From Thermoproteota archaeon (GTDB taxonomy: Archaea > Thermoproteota > Thermoprotei_A > EX4484-217-1), in assembly GCA_029258915.1 (NCBI GenBank), contig JAPDJU010000001.1:1-64000 (forward strand): a stretch of DNA of 64,000 bases, in the 5' to 3' direction. Position numbers and translations under genes: made by a program. Shown in pieces: positions 26,975 through 36,370 of this stretch. Positions within the stretch are counted from its first letter, which is position 1. Each line of letters starts with the position of its first letter. Below the pieces are notes generated by a model. It made no database searches, was not told where the DNA came from, and worked only from the letters and a program-made list of their open reading frames with translations.

Positions 26975-29302
26975 TCACCTGCTTGAGGTCTTAACGGGGA
27001 TTTTACATGTTACTTCAAGAAAACGCTTGGTCATAGTAGCTGGAGCGTTTACTATGTTAACTTTTTCAGGGAATAAACCTAGTTCCTCAAAAACCCTTCT
27101 AATAAGTTCTACCTTATACTTAGCAGTTTTAGCTCCTAATTCGAAATGGCATCTTTCTAGTGGGCAGCCTACTAGAAGAACGCCGTCTGCACCATAATTA
27201 AGTGCTTCGAGAATGTGAGTTATCGAAATTATTCCAAGACATGGAATAGTTATTGGAATTATTTCAGACATGTATTTTTCATGGTAGAACCCCAATGCAT
27301 CCATTAGTGTGTGCCCGCATTCTTCACAGCACAATGCAATAACTACTCTTTTCCTTAAAGCCTTAGCTTCATCTATAATTGCTTTAATTTGCCTAAGCAA
27401 CAACTCATTAGTGTTATTAACTATGTTAATAGCATTATTAGGGCAAACGCTAGCACATGTTCCACAGCCTTGGCATAATAGCTCATCTACTGATGGACCT
27501 TTCTCAGTAAGTGTTAGTGCATTATATGGGCATGAAATAACACATAGGCCGCATTTAGCACAGAATTCTTCGTCTAAAATAGGTGGTGTAAGTTTTTTCT
27601 CTAAATAGCTAATTACATAGAGTGCGGCTAATGTAGCTGCTGCACTTGCTTGAACAAGTGTTTCTGAAATGTTTTTAGGTCCTTGACACGTACCGCATAT
27701 GAAAATACCCGGTACTTTAGTTTCTATATTACTTACTTTCTCATCTAGTTCTTTAAAGAACCCATATTCATCTAATTCTATGTTTAGGATTTCAGCTAGT
27801 TTCTTAGAATTTTCTCTAGGAACAAGAGCGCAAGATAGTACTACTAAGTCTGCAGGTATTGTACCTGTTTTTCCAAGAGAATCTACGTATTTTACGAGCA
27901 AACTCCCAGACTTATCCTCATATACCTCAACTACATCACCTTTAATGAATTTCACGCCAAGCTCATCCCTAGCTTGAATGTAAAGCTCCTCGAACCTCCC
28001 ATAAGTCCTTATATCCTTATATAATATTGTAATTTCAGCTTCAGGAATATATTCTGTTTTAATTAGTATAGCGTTTTTAATGGCTTCTGTACAGCAGTAT
28101 TTTGAACAATAGGGGTTAGTATCGGGGTCTCTTGATCCTACGCATTGTATCATAACTATTTTTAGCGGCTTCTTACCATCAGAAACCCTAACCAACCTAC
28201 CACCAGTAGGACCTAGGGGGTCCATTAGCCTCTCTAATTGTAATTGCGTTATAATATCCTTGTACTTACCATAGCCGTACTTAGGTATAGTTGATGGGTT
28301 AAACTCTTCAGAACCTGTAGCGACAATAATTGCCCCTACTTCTACTTCTACTTCCTTCGCTTTCTGGCTGAAATCTATGGCATTGTAAGGGCAGACTTCT
28401 TCACAAATATTACACGAGTTCTCGGTAAAGTGTAGACAATGATTAGGGTCTATGATGTACCTGGGAGGTGTAACGTATGGAAGAGGAATGTATATTGCTT
28501 TACGCTTACTTAAACCTCTATCCCATTCGTTAAGAACTAATTGAGGACACTTCTCAGAACATAATCCACAGTTGGTGCACCTATCATAGTTAATATATTT
28601 GGGTTTCTTAATTATCTTAACCTTGAAGCCCCAAGGGTACCTTTTAACATCAGATATTTCACAGTACGTAAGTAGTTCAATATTAGGATTCTCATAAACC
28701 TCTAAAGGTTTTGAACTTTTAACACAAATAGCACAGTTACATTCGTTAATAGAAAACGTCCTATGTAGTAAGGAGGCTAAACCGCCTATAGCTGGGCTGG
28801 ACTCCACTAAATACACTTTAAAACCTTGGCTAGCTAAATCTAATGATGCTTGAATACCGGCGGGACCTCCTCCAATAACTAATACTGCTTCCTTTCTCTT
28901 TACCTTCAACACCTTTTCTTTGCCTAGGGACTTCGCCTTCTCTATTGCAGCAGCTATCATAAGTTTTGCTTTATCGGTAGCTTCCTTTAAACTACCACAT
29001 ACCCAGGCACAGTGTTCCCTAATATTCACATACTCTACTTTTAGGTTAACACCTAGACCACTGGCTGCTTTTTCAAGCACTGGTGAACATATGTACTTTG
29101 AACATGCAATAACTAAGAGAACTTCTGCATTTGACTTTACGTGTTCTTGAACAGCCTTTCTGGCCTCGAAAGTACATAGAGCAGAGTATTTTGTTACTCT
29201 AAGAACATCCTTATATTGTTTAACATATTTCTCAAGTTCGTTAAAGTCAATGTACTTCTCAAGAACCCCGCCACAAGTACAGAAAATAACGTTAATGCTT
29301 AT
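26975..29302 (-). CDS. hdrA: HdrA fused to a C-terminal MvhD domain (copy 2), probable ATA start
   Basis: The conserved HdrA beginning (VIFCTCGGVLEKY) is encoded upstream of the first standard start (GTG 29080, inside the domain). The frame stays open back to a TAG at about 29326-29328 with no ATG, GTG or TTG. An ATA at 29302-29300, seven bases after GGTG (29313-29310), gives a family-like N-terminus, M-S-I-N-V-I-F-C. From there the protein has 775 residues: FAD site VLVIGGGPAGIQASLDLA, CNCAICVK insertion, clusters CTNCGLCSEKCP and CNICEEVCP, QCVGSRDP, then CAKCGLCVISCP and CQGCGTCASVCP. A final MvhD domain (CCEECGHTL, IPCLGIISITH, GCPLERC) follows. A one-base error is the alternative to ATA initiation. 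Confidence 0.88.
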   Translation of the reverse strand: MSINVIFCTCGGVLEKYIDFNELEKYVKQYKDVLRVTKYSALCTFEARKAVQEHVKSNAEVLLVIACSKYICSPVLEKAASGLGVNLKVEYVNIREHCAWVCGSLKEATDKAKLMIAAAIEKAKSLGKEKVLKVKRKEAVLVIGGGPAGIQASLDLASQGFKVYLVESSPAIGGLASLLHRTFSINECNCAICVKSSKPLEVYENPNIELLTYCEISDVKRYPWGFKVKIIKKPKYINYDRCTNCGLCSEKCPQLVLNEWDRGLSKRKAIYIPLPYVTPPRYIIDPNHCLHFTENSCNICEEVCPYNAIDFSQKAKEVEVEVGAIIVATGSEEFNPSTIPKYGYGKYKDIITQLQLERLMDPLGPTGGRLVRVSDGKKPLKIVMIQCVGSRDPDTNPYCSKYCCTEAIKNAILIKTEYIPEAEITILYKDIRTYGRFEELYIQARDELGVKFIKGDVVEVYEDKSGSLLVKYVDSLGKTGTIPADLVVLSCALVPRENSKKLAEILNIELDEYGFFKELDEKVSNIETKVPGIFICGTCQGPKNISETLVQASAAATLAALYVISYLEKKLTPPILDEEFCAKCGLCVISCPYNALTLTEKGPSVDELLCQGCGTCASVCPNNAINIVNNTNELLLRQIKAIIDEAKALRKRVVIALCCEECGHTLMDALGFYHEKYMSEIIPITIPCLGIISITHILEALNYGADGVLLVGCPLERCHFELGAKTAKYKVELIRRVFEELGLFPEKVNIVNAPATMTKRFLEVTCKIPVKTSSR

Positions 29303-29428
29303 GTTTAAACACCTCGAAGGTACTCGCTATTTACCATGCGAATAAAAGTTTTATACTAATTTGTTTTTAACTTTAGAACAGCAATAATAATTTTTTCCTT
29401 AGTAAAAAATATGTGAGAGGAAGTTGAA
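29303..29428. promoter_or_regulatory. Divergent promoter region between hdrA2 and metV
   Basis: The 126-base spacer separates the leftward hdrA2 operon from the rightward metV-metF. It contains a perfect inverted repeat, ATAAAA-g-TTTTAT (29342-29354). Read leftwards, this offers a TATA-like element about 25-30 bases before a short hdrA2 leader. The symmetry could serve both directions or bind a regulator; this is inference only. Confidence 0.4.
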
Positions 29429-30097
29429 TTGATTGTTCTGAAGCAAAAACCCCTCGACTGGATTCTTGAAGCTGCTAGAAGCTATGATAACATATTGATA
29501 GTTGGATGTAATGGCTGCTCAGGCATATACCAGGTAGGCGGTGAAAAACAGGTTAAGAACTTAAAAATGGTTTTGGAAATGGCTCTTAAAATAAGATTTG
29601 GGAAGAATATTAATGTAGAAACATGTACTCTTCTAAGGCAGTGTGACAGAGACTTAGTCGCATCTTCCCTAAGACCGCTAGTTAAAAGAATTAAGGAGAA
29701 TGGAGCTATAATCTCGCTAGCATGCGGCGCCGGAGTTCAAACAGTTTCCAACGTCTTTCCCAAAGTCGTTGTGATACCTGGTTGCGATACTTTATTCGTA
29801 GGAATGCGAACTAAGGAATTAGGCGAATTTAACGAGCTATGTAGAGCATGTGGTGAATGCATACTTTTTGAGACTGGAGGCATATGCCCATTAACTAGAT
29901 GCGCAAAAGGCTTGCTTAACGGCCCATGCGGAGGTATGCGCGAAGGTAAATGTGAAGTAGACCCCACAAGAGATTGTGCATGGGCTTTAATCTACGAGAG
30001 ACTTAAAGCTCAAGGAAGATTAGATTTGTTTTTAAAATTCCGTCCACCACGAGACCATAGGGTATCTGCAAGCCCACGTGTGTGGCGAGGCGAGTAG
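29429..30097 (+). CDS. metV: MetV, zinc/Fe-S partner of methylene-pterin reductase
   Basis: 222 residues from a TTG start. It has the MetV/MTHFR C-terminal-domain signature: an N-terminal VGCNGCSGI, CGAGVQTVS, CRACGECILFETGGICPLTRCAKGLLN read across a run of cysteines, then GPCGGMREGKCEV and DCAWALIYERL. In acetogens MetV binds MetF and links it to a flavin/Fe-S electron input module. It overlaps the frame of metF slightly and diverges from hdrA2, supporting a joint MetFV-HdrA-Mvh assembly. Strong family match; the electron route is inferred from context. Confidence 0.88.
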   Translation: MIVLKQKPLDWILEAARSYDNILIVGCNGCSGIYQVGGEKQVKNLKMVLEMALKIRFGKNINVETCTLLRQCDRDLVASSLRPLVKRIKENGAIISLACGAGVQTVSNVFPKVVVIPGCDTLFVGMRTKELGEFNELCRACGECILFETGGICPLTRCAKGLLNGPCGGMREGKCEVDPTRDCAWALIYERLKAQGRLDLFLKFRPPRDHRVSASPRVWRGE

Positions 30098-30099
30098 CT

Positions 30100-31011
30100 G
30101 TGAGAAAGATCTATAGTAAGCTTATGGAGAATCTTTTAAGCGGAAAATTCGTTTACACTGCTGAAATAGAAGCTGGAAAAACAACTAATCTAGAGGAAAT
30201 AGTTGAAAAAGGTAAAATGCTGAAAAACTATGTAACTGCAATAAACGTTACAGATAATCCAGGGGCATGCGCCCACATGAATCCTCTAATTCCCTCATAT
30301 GTTATTCAGAGAGATGTAGGTGTAGAATCTGTTTACCAGATAACATGTAGAGACCGCAATAGACTCGCTATAATTTCAGATCTTTTAGCAGCTGCCGCTT
30401 TGGGTATAAGAAACGTTTTAGCAATAACGGGGGATCATGTAATTTTCGGCGATAATCCGGAAGCCAAGCCTGTTTTTGACTTAGATTCAGCAACATTAGT
30501 GTATCTTATTAGAAAAATGGTGGATGAAGGTGTTGATTTAGCAGGAAACAAAATTGAAGGTGAAGTTAAGTTTCATGTAGGTATAGCAGCTAACCCTAAT
30601 GCGGTGCCCTTAGAACTTGAAATACTTAAGATAGCACGTAAAGTGAAGTTAGGAATAGACTTTATTCAGACACAATGCGTTTTCGACATCGATGTAGCTA
30701 AAGAATTCCTTAGGGAAGTAAGAAAGTTCAATATTCCAGTGTTAATTGGAATATGTCCTGTAAGATCTATTGGAATGATGAAATGGTATATTAAGGAATG
30801 TCCAGGAGGAATCAAAATACCTGCAGACATGCAAGAAAGACTCATAGCCGCAAGGAAACAGAAAGGCAAAAAAGCGGTCTTAGAGAAGAGCATAGAAATC
30901 TCTGCAGAATTAATAAAAGAGTTAAGGAAAACTACAAACGCTGCTGGAGTACATATAATGGCCATAGGGTTTGAACATGTCATTCCTAAAATAATAGAGC
31001 ATTCTAGTTAA
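30100..31011 (+). CDS. metF: Methylenetetrahydrofolate (or tetrahydromethanopterin) reductase, MetF family
   Basis: Start GTG 30100 is chosen because GAGG sits about ten bases upstream and the metV stop is just before it; GTG 30082 is an alternative. The protein has about 303 residues, a TIM barrel with bound FAD: TAEIEAGK (catalytic Glu region), NVTDNPGACAHMNPL, QITCRDRNRLAIISDLLAAA, LAITGDHV, HVGIAANPNA, IDFIQTQCVFD and PVLIGICPV. It reduces the methylene-C1 carrier to methyl for transfer to CdhDE. Archaea with the classical pathway use unrelated F420-dependent Mer; a MetF homologue beside MetV, HdrA and Mvh suggests an H2-driven alternative. The pterin used is not determined. Confidence 0.9.
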   Translation: MRKIYSKLMENLLSGKFVYTAEIEAGKTTNLEEIVEKGKMLKNYVTAINVTDNPGACAHMNPLIPSYVIQRDVGVESVYQITCRDRNRLAIISDLLAAAALGIRNVLAITGDHVIFGDNPEAKPVFDLDSATLVYLIRKMVDEGVDLAGNKIEGEVKFHVGIAANPNAVPLELEILKIARKVKLGIDFIQTQCVFDIDVAKEFLREVRKFNIPVLIGICPVRSIGMMKWYIKECPGGIKIPADMQERLIAARKQKGKKAVLEKSIEISAELIKELRKTTNAAGVHIMAIGFEHVIPKIIEHSS

Positions 31012-31279
31012 TATTGGATAACTAAGCAAAGAGTATAGTAAATATTGATATCGTATTTTCTCAAAATAATACTTTTGCTATTATGATTAGTTTAATTATA
31101 AGGCTTCCGATTCGACAATGATTATAATGTGTAAATACAAGGGTAGGTGGTAATTTGAGCAGAAAGATATTAGTGAATGTTTACTTGGTTTTCTGCATAT
31201 CCCATGTTGAATAGTCTACAAATAGACTATACGGACCACGGAAAAGGGGTTCAGGTCTTATGGTATTTTATGATATGTG
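31012..31279. other. Intergenic stretch with a 19-codon ORF remnant
   Basis: AT-rich, with no real gene. A 19-codon TTG frame at 31155-31214 (KILVNVYLVFCISHVE), preceded by GGTGG, looks like the first transmembrane start of a lost membrane protein. Nothing else is visible. Confidence 0.3.
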
Positions 31280-31552
31280 TTATCCCTTCATCTTTATAGC
31301 CTTTCTTCTGCCGTAAGCATCGCCGAGTCTCCCGCCAATAAGATAGCCTAGTGCACCAAATAATGCAGCAAAAGAGTATATAAAACCTATATTGACTTCT
31401 AGGCCGAAGGAATTAAGATAGTATGGTATAAACAACATCCATAAAGTGTTAGTTGAAGTTCCAATAATTGAAATAACAGCCTGAATGTCTACATTGCCTC
31501 TGAATAAGGCACGAAGCTCGTTAAAAGCTATAATGATCTTCACATGAGACAT
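31280..31552 (-). pseudogene. N-terminal fragment of an MFS transporter
   Basis: 90 codons covering the first two membrane helices of a major facilitator protein and ending just after motif A (GGRLGDAYGRRKAI). The remaining ten helices are missing, because a stop follows directly and no continuation is seen in other frames. It is a truncated remnant and cannot transport. Confidence 0.65.
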
Positions 31553-31710
31553 TTTCTCTTAAAGATAAAGGAAAGCCTAAAATTCGAACTTTTTCATTCC
31601 ATATGAAAGCAATATACTATTATGATTCTCTAAACATGCAAGTCTAATTAGTAACTACAATGGCTTCGATTAATATTGTTAGACTATTTAGTGTTTTTTA
31701 ATGGATTCCA

Positions 31711-33837
31711 TTATGTTTTCTTTTTTCTAAGCACAATATAAGTGATTATTAATGCTGCAAGACCTATTGTTATGGTTATGTAGTTTAAACTTATAGCGAG
31801 AACCCCTAGTGCTCCAAGTGTTATTCTGATGTATCTAGGTAAAGGTTTCGTCAACCAACCTATAATACTTGTAGCTATTAGGTATATAGCTAAAACTGTG
31901 GCTATATAGCAGTAAACTATGTAAAATATTGTTTCAATATTCCATTCACTTACGGTTATAAGAAGCATTTCTGGGTGTGTGAAAAATATGTATGGCCCTA
32001 TGTATCCGGCTAAAGCGTATTTGCTTGCATTAATAGCTGTTTTCCAGAAATCTGATTTTGCCAGTGCTGAACCAGCGTATGCTGCCAAAGCAACTGGCGG
32101 TGTAACGTCTGCTAGGATTCCAAAGTAAAATACAAACATATGCGCTGCTAGCATAGCAATTTCCATTCCAACACCGTACCATTGATGGGCAGCATATACT
32201 ACTGCAGGTGCACATACTAGTGATGTAATTACGTAATTAGCAGTAGTTGGCACACCCATTCCAAGAACGAGGCTAAACGCCATAGCAAATATGAGTAGAA
32301 GGAATAGGTTCCCTGCAGCTATGTTAACTAGCATGTAGCCGAAACTTGTAATAAGCCCTGTTAATGTTAATACTCCCTGTATCATCCCTGCTACAGATGC
32401 TGCTAACATAACACTAATACTGGTTCGGCCAGCCTCAATCACAGCCTCAATAACTGCCTTAGACATAAACCTAGCTTCCTTAGCTACTAACCCTATTACT
32501 ATGGTCAGCAATATTGCAATTCCACCGCTTAAAACTAGGATTTGCTCAAGCATAGCGCCTGTAAGAAGCATTCCCATTATGAGTGAGCTAAATATAAGTG
32601 TAAATGCAAGTTTCACGGTAAGTTTGAGGTTTTCTTTGGCAAGCCAGGCTACCACCAAAGCAATGCTGAGCGATGATAGAGCAGCGTACTGAGGAGGTAT
32701 TCCTATTAGCAACTCGTAGGCGATAAGAGGAATTGGCGCTAACATGTAAATACTTCTTATAAACCGTTTAAGCGGTGTAAGCATCTCCTTTGGAATAGGT
32801 TTAAGCTTTAATCTCTTCGTTTCAAGATCTATGAAAATGTAGACCCCTGAATAATAAATAAGTGCTGGTATAACTGCTGCTATCATAATATCTCTATAAG
32901 GTCTCCCAAGAAACTCTGCCATAATAAATGCGGCAGCACCCATAACTGGGGGCATTAATTGCCCACCTGTTGATGCTGTTGGCTCTACGGCTCCAGCTAT
33001 TTCCGACGGGTAGCCACTTTTCTTCATTAACGGAATTGTAAAAGTCCCTGTAGTTAACACATTAGCAACAGAACTACCAGAAACAGTACCCATTAAAGCA
33101 CTAGCTACTACCGCGGATTTTGCAGGCCCCCCTGATTTAGATCCGAAAGTTGAAATCATAAATTCGGTAATGTATCTTCCAATACCTACTCTTAGTAAAA
33201 ACGATCCAAAAAAGACGAACGCAAAAACGTAAGTAACCATTGCAAATAATGGTATTGAAAATATACCTTCCTTACTTAAATACATGTGGTCTATAAATGC
33301 TTCAAGATCAAACTTAACAAATGACAGACCGTAGAGAAGAAACACCGTTCCTATTATCGGTAATGCTGGTCCAAGAACCCTTCTTGTAGCTTCTAACACC
33401 AAGACTATGCAAATAACTCCAAACACTACATCATAAGGGTTTACCAGGCCTGCTCTAATTATAAGGTCTGGAAATATGTAAAATATGTAAAGAGCTGATA
33501 TTGCTCCAAGAAATGCTAAACACCAATCATAAACAGGTATTTTCTTAAGATACTGTATTTTACGTCGTATTGGATAAAGCAGAAATGTCATAATAAGAAT
33601 CATTGCTAAAATAAATGCCTGACCTTGCTGAGTATCGAAGACTGTAGCTAAGACCCTTAACTTTATCCCAAATCTTTCTAACACAGAATATAAAGCGTAG
33701 TTAAAACCTAGTAAGAAGCAGATTTCATAGATAGCAATAAGTACCGACGCTATTATAGTCACGTATCTAGCTATACCGTATACGCTCCTTAACTTTATAA
33801 TCACACTTTTGCTGTTTTTCTCATTCCTCAAAATCAA
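31711..33837 (-). CDS. TRAP transporter fused permease (DctQM type, TAXI family)
   Basis: 708 residues and roughly eighteen hydrophobic helices. The C-terminal two thirds match the DctM-like domain, with GTVSGSSVANVLTTGTFTIP, PTASTGGQLMPPVMGAAAF and a later GMGVPTTANYVITSLV. The N-terminal helices correspond to the fused small permease. Together with the TAXI binding protein upstream it forms a Na+-driven uptake system for organic acids, probably dicarboxylates or glutamate-like substrates. It overlaps the DUF1850 gene by 4 bases. Confidence 0.9.
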   Translation of the reverse strand: MILRNEKNSKSVIIKLRSVYGIARYVTIIASVLIAIYEICFLLGFNYALYSVLERFGIKLRVLATVFDTQQGQAFILAMILIMTFLLYPIRRKIQYLKKIPVYDWCLAFLGAISALYIFYIFPDLIIRAGLVNPYDVVFGVICIVLVLEATRRVLGPALPIIGTVFLLYGLSFVKFDLEAFIDHMYLSKEGIFSIPLFAMVTYVFAFVFFGSFLLRVGIGRYITEFMISTFGSKSGGPAKSAVVASALMGTVSGSSVANVLTTGTFTIPLMKKSGYPSEIAGAVEPTASTGGQLMPPVMGAAAFIMAEFLGRPYRDIMIAAVIPALIYYSGVYIFIDLETKRLKLKPIPKEMLTPLKRFIRSIYMLAPIPLIAYELLIGIPPQYAALSSLSIALVVAWLAKENLKLTVKLAFTLIFSSLIMGMLLTGAMLEQILVLSGGIAILLTIVIGLVAKEARFMSKAVIEAVIEAGRTSISVMLAASVAGMIQGVLTLTGLITSFGYMLVNIAAGNLFLLLIFAMAFSLVLGMGVPTTANYVITSLVCAPAVVYAAHQWYGVGMEIAMLAAHMFVFYFGILADVTPPVALAAYAGSALAKSDFWKTAINASKYALAGYIGPYIFFTHPEMLLITVSEWNIETIFYIVYCYIATVLAIYLIATSIIGWLTKPLPRYIRITLGALGVLAISLNYITITIGLAALIITYIVLRKKKT

Positions 33838-34337
33838 CCCTCGAACAACTGTTTAACCATGACTTCAGCAATAGGCTTATAGGCTAAACGGATAACTAAT
33901 AACCCTCCATTATTTAACCTTACAACATACCCGTCATTTATCTGAACTTTACACATATTCTCAGGTATAAACCATGCTGTTATTTCGAAACCTAAATTTT
34001 CCCCTATATCATCTATACAGTAAAAACCTTCAACTTCAGTGATAGAGAGCTTAGTATTAATAGGTTCTGAAGGAAGACCCGAGCCGAAACTCTGCCATAG
34101 AAGCTTTTCAAGGTATATACCGTCGCTTTTAACTCTAAAAACTTCAATAACAGTTATTCTTTCGACGCTATGCACATATTCTAAAGTTATCTCTATTTCC
34201 CCCTTCAATGGTTTTTCATATAGAACCTGGTTTTCGCAACTAACTGTGATAACGGGGAGTCTAATAAGAAACCCTATTACAAGCATTACAAATATTAGTG
34301 ACAGAAAGAAAAAATGTTCGTTTAAATTCCAATGCAA
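33834..34337 (-). CDS. DUF1850 protein of the TAXI-TRAP operon
   Basis: 167 residues with one N-terminal membrane anchor (LSLIFVMLVIGFLIRLPV), then a beta-rich extracytoplasmic domain with YVHSVERITVIEVFRV, the usual DUF1850 motif. DUF1850 proteins are typically encoded between the TAXI binding protein and the fused permease, exactly as here. The role in transport is unknown. It lies 8 bases after the binding-protein gene and overlaps the permease gene. Confidence 0.8.
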   Translation of the reverse strand: MHWNLNEHFFFLSLIFVMLVIGFLIRLPVITVSCENQVLYEKPLKGEIEITLEYVHSVERITVIEVFRVKSDGIYLEKLLWQSFGSGLPSEPINTKLSITEVEGFYCIDDIGENLGFEITAWFIPENMCKVQINDGYVVRLNNGGLLVIRLAYKPIAEVMVKQLFEG

Positions 34338-34345
34338 ACACCCAA

Positions 34346-35356
34346 TTACGGCTTTAATTCCTCAGGAATGCTAAGACCTTTTTCCTCATAATACTTAATT
34401 GCTCCAGGATGAAGAGGTATACTCATTCCATCTAACGCTGTTTCTAAGCTAATAGCTGTGGCTTTTGCATGTACAGCTCTTAGCTCATCTACATGTTCGA
34501 AAAGGACTTTAGTCATGGTGTATACAACGTCTTCTGGAAGATCTGCACGTACAGTAATCATAGCAAGAACAGCTACCGTTGGTACATCCTTCTCCATGCC
34601 TTGATAAGTGTCTTTAGGTGCAATCTGTCGCACATAGAATACATAGCCTTCCTCATGTAGTTTTTCAAGAATATCATCTGGGATAGATAAAATACGTACC
34701 GGTGTTACTGTTGCAATTTCACTTACAGCTGGAGTAGGGATTCCTGCAACCAACACTGCACAATCTACTTCACCTAGCTTCAACATAGTAGCTGCTTCTC
34801 TGAAGGGAGCCCAAACTTTTTCTATATCATCCCATACGCCAGCTGCTTTAAGTATTTGTTCACAAGCAACAGCTGTACCGCTACCAACAGCACCAACAGC
34901 TACACGTTTACCTGATAGATCATATAAGCTCTTAATTGGACTATCTGCTCTAACAACGAACTGTATGGTTTCTGGATAAAGTGTTGCTAATCCACGCATT
35001 ACATCAATACTGCCTGTTTCACTAAACATGTAAAGTCCATGATATGCATAATACGCTATATCGTTTTGTAGTAAAATTACATTAGCTTTACCTTCAGCTA
35101 ATGCTCTAGCATTAGCTACGCTTGCACCGCTAGTTCTAGCACTAGCAGCTATTACGTCGCCAGCATACTTATTCAGCAGTTCAGCATATTTGGAACCTAG
35201 TGGAAAATATACTCCACCTGTACCGCCTGTAAACACTGTTAATTCCGTTTTTACCGTAGGCTTAGGCATTAATAAGAAAATACCTGCAATACATATTACA
35301 ATGACTACGAGAGCAACTAACACGATTACCTTTGTTTGTACCAAATTGTTCCCCAC
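34346..35356 (-). CDS. TAXI-family TRAP transporter solute-binding protein
   Basis: 336 residues from GTG. The N-terminal hydrophobic stretch (VIVLVALVVIVICIAGIFLL) anchors it outside the membrane. The mature part shows TAXI features: TGGTGGVYFPLGSKYAELLN, then RTSGASVANARALAEGKANV, and GKRVAVGAVGSGTAVACEQIL. It captures the substrate for the fused permease two genes downstream. It is the first gene of a three-gene operon. Confidence 0.92.
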   Translation of the reverse strand: MGNNLVQTKVIVLVALVVIVICIAGIFLLMPKPTVKTELTVFTGGTGGVYFPLGSKYAELLNKYAGDVIAASARTSGASVANARALAEGKANVILLQNDIAYYAYHGLYMFSETGSIDVMRGLATLYPETIQFVVRADSPIKSLYDLSGKRVAVGAVGSGTAVACEQILKAAGVWDDIEKVWAPFREAATMLKLGEVDCAVLVAGIPTPAVSEIATVTPVRILSIPDDILEKLHEEGYVFYVRQIAPKDTYQGMEKDVPTVAVLAMITVRADLPEDVVYTMTKVLFEHVDELRAVHAKATAISLETALDGMSIPLHPGAIKYYEEKGLSIPEELKP

Positions 35357-35377
35357 AAAAATAGTACTAACCGGGTA

Positions 35378-35388
35378 TTTTATAAATT
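35378..35388 (-). promoter_or_regulatory. TATA element of the TRAP operon
   Basis: Read leftwards, the sequence AAATTTATAAAAT sits about 25-30 bases before the binding-protein start at 35356. This spacing implies transcription beginning at or very near the start codon (leaderless or nearly so). Inference from archaeal promoter geometry. Confidence 0.45.
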
Positions 35389-35633
35389 TATCAAATGGAA
35401 GACTATGTTTATATTAAAAGATATTGAATGTAATATCTAAAGTTATGTCAATTTTTTACAAATGTGTGTTTTTAGCTTAGCGTTTAGACCATGAAAATAC
35501 GATATTAGCAAATAATAGTTAGAGATGCAAAGATACATTAAGCTGTTTTAAGGAAATTCTAAACATTTAATGGTGTCTCTATAGGCTAACTAATTTATTG
35601 TAGTAAAACATTGTTTTTGCAGGGGAATATGCT

Positions 35634-36326
35634 GTGAAAACCATAGGTGTAGTGGGTGGTTTAAGTCCTGAATCAACTGTACTTTACTATACTAATATTA
35701 TTAAAGAGTACAGGGAAAGGTATGGTAATGAAAATTATCCGAAAATTATAATATATAGCATTAGCTTTGGCAAATTTATTAGTTTAGTTGAGGAAAATAG
35801 GTTAAGAGAAGCTGCTAATATGCTTCTCGAAGCTGTTAAATCATTACATGTAGCTGGAGCTGACTTTGCATTGATATCGGCTAACACACCTCACATGTTT
35901 TTTGACTATATAGCGTCTAATTCACCTATACCTTTAGTCAGCATTATTGACGCTTTAGCTGAAACGTTGAAAAAAGATGATGTAAGGAAGGTTGGTTTGC
36001 TTGGTACTAAGTTCACGTTAACAGGCCGATTCTATGTTGAAAAGCTTAAAAAACACGGTATAGAAGCAATAATCCCTGACCCTGAAGATATAGAGACTGT
36101 AAATAAAATAATTTTCAGAGAACTAACAATAGGCCTAATTAGAGAAGAGTCTAAGAAACAATTGGAAGAAATTGCAAGAAAACTTATTAGAAAAGGTGCT
36201 GAAGGCATCGCTTTAGCATGTACTGAACTACCATTACTTCTTAAGGGAACAATTGACAAAGTAAAGTTCTACGATACAGCTAAAATCCACTCTATTAAAG
36301 CATTAGAACTAGCATTAAGCAACTAA
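35634..36326 (+). CDS. Aspartate/glutamate racemase family protein
   Basis: 230 residues. MKTIGVVGGLSPESTVLYY is the N-terminal signature, VGLLGTKFTLTGRFY opens the second half, and LACTELPLL contains the second catalytic Cys. The first catalytic Cys, usually in a (P/C)CNTxH motif, is replaced: this protein has ISANTPH. With only one of the two acid/base cysteines it may catalyse something other than two-base racemisation or act in one direction only. The family is clear, the substrate unknown. It stands alone between the TRAP promoter and a convergent membrane-protein gene. Confidence 0.82.
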   Translation: MKTIGVVGGLSPESTVLYYTNIIKEYRERYGNENYPKIIIYSISFGKFISLVEENRLREAANMLLEAVKSLHVAGADFALISANTPHMFFDYIASNSPIPLVSIIDALAETLKKDDVRKVGLLGTKFTLTGRFYVEKLKKHGIEAIIPDPEDIETVNKIIFRELTIGLIREESKKQLEEIARKLIRKGAEGIALACTELPLLLKGTIDKVKFYDTAKIHSIKALELALSN

Positions 36327-36370
36327 ATTTCTCTTAAATTTTTTTTACTCTATTATTAATCCTTAGCAAT

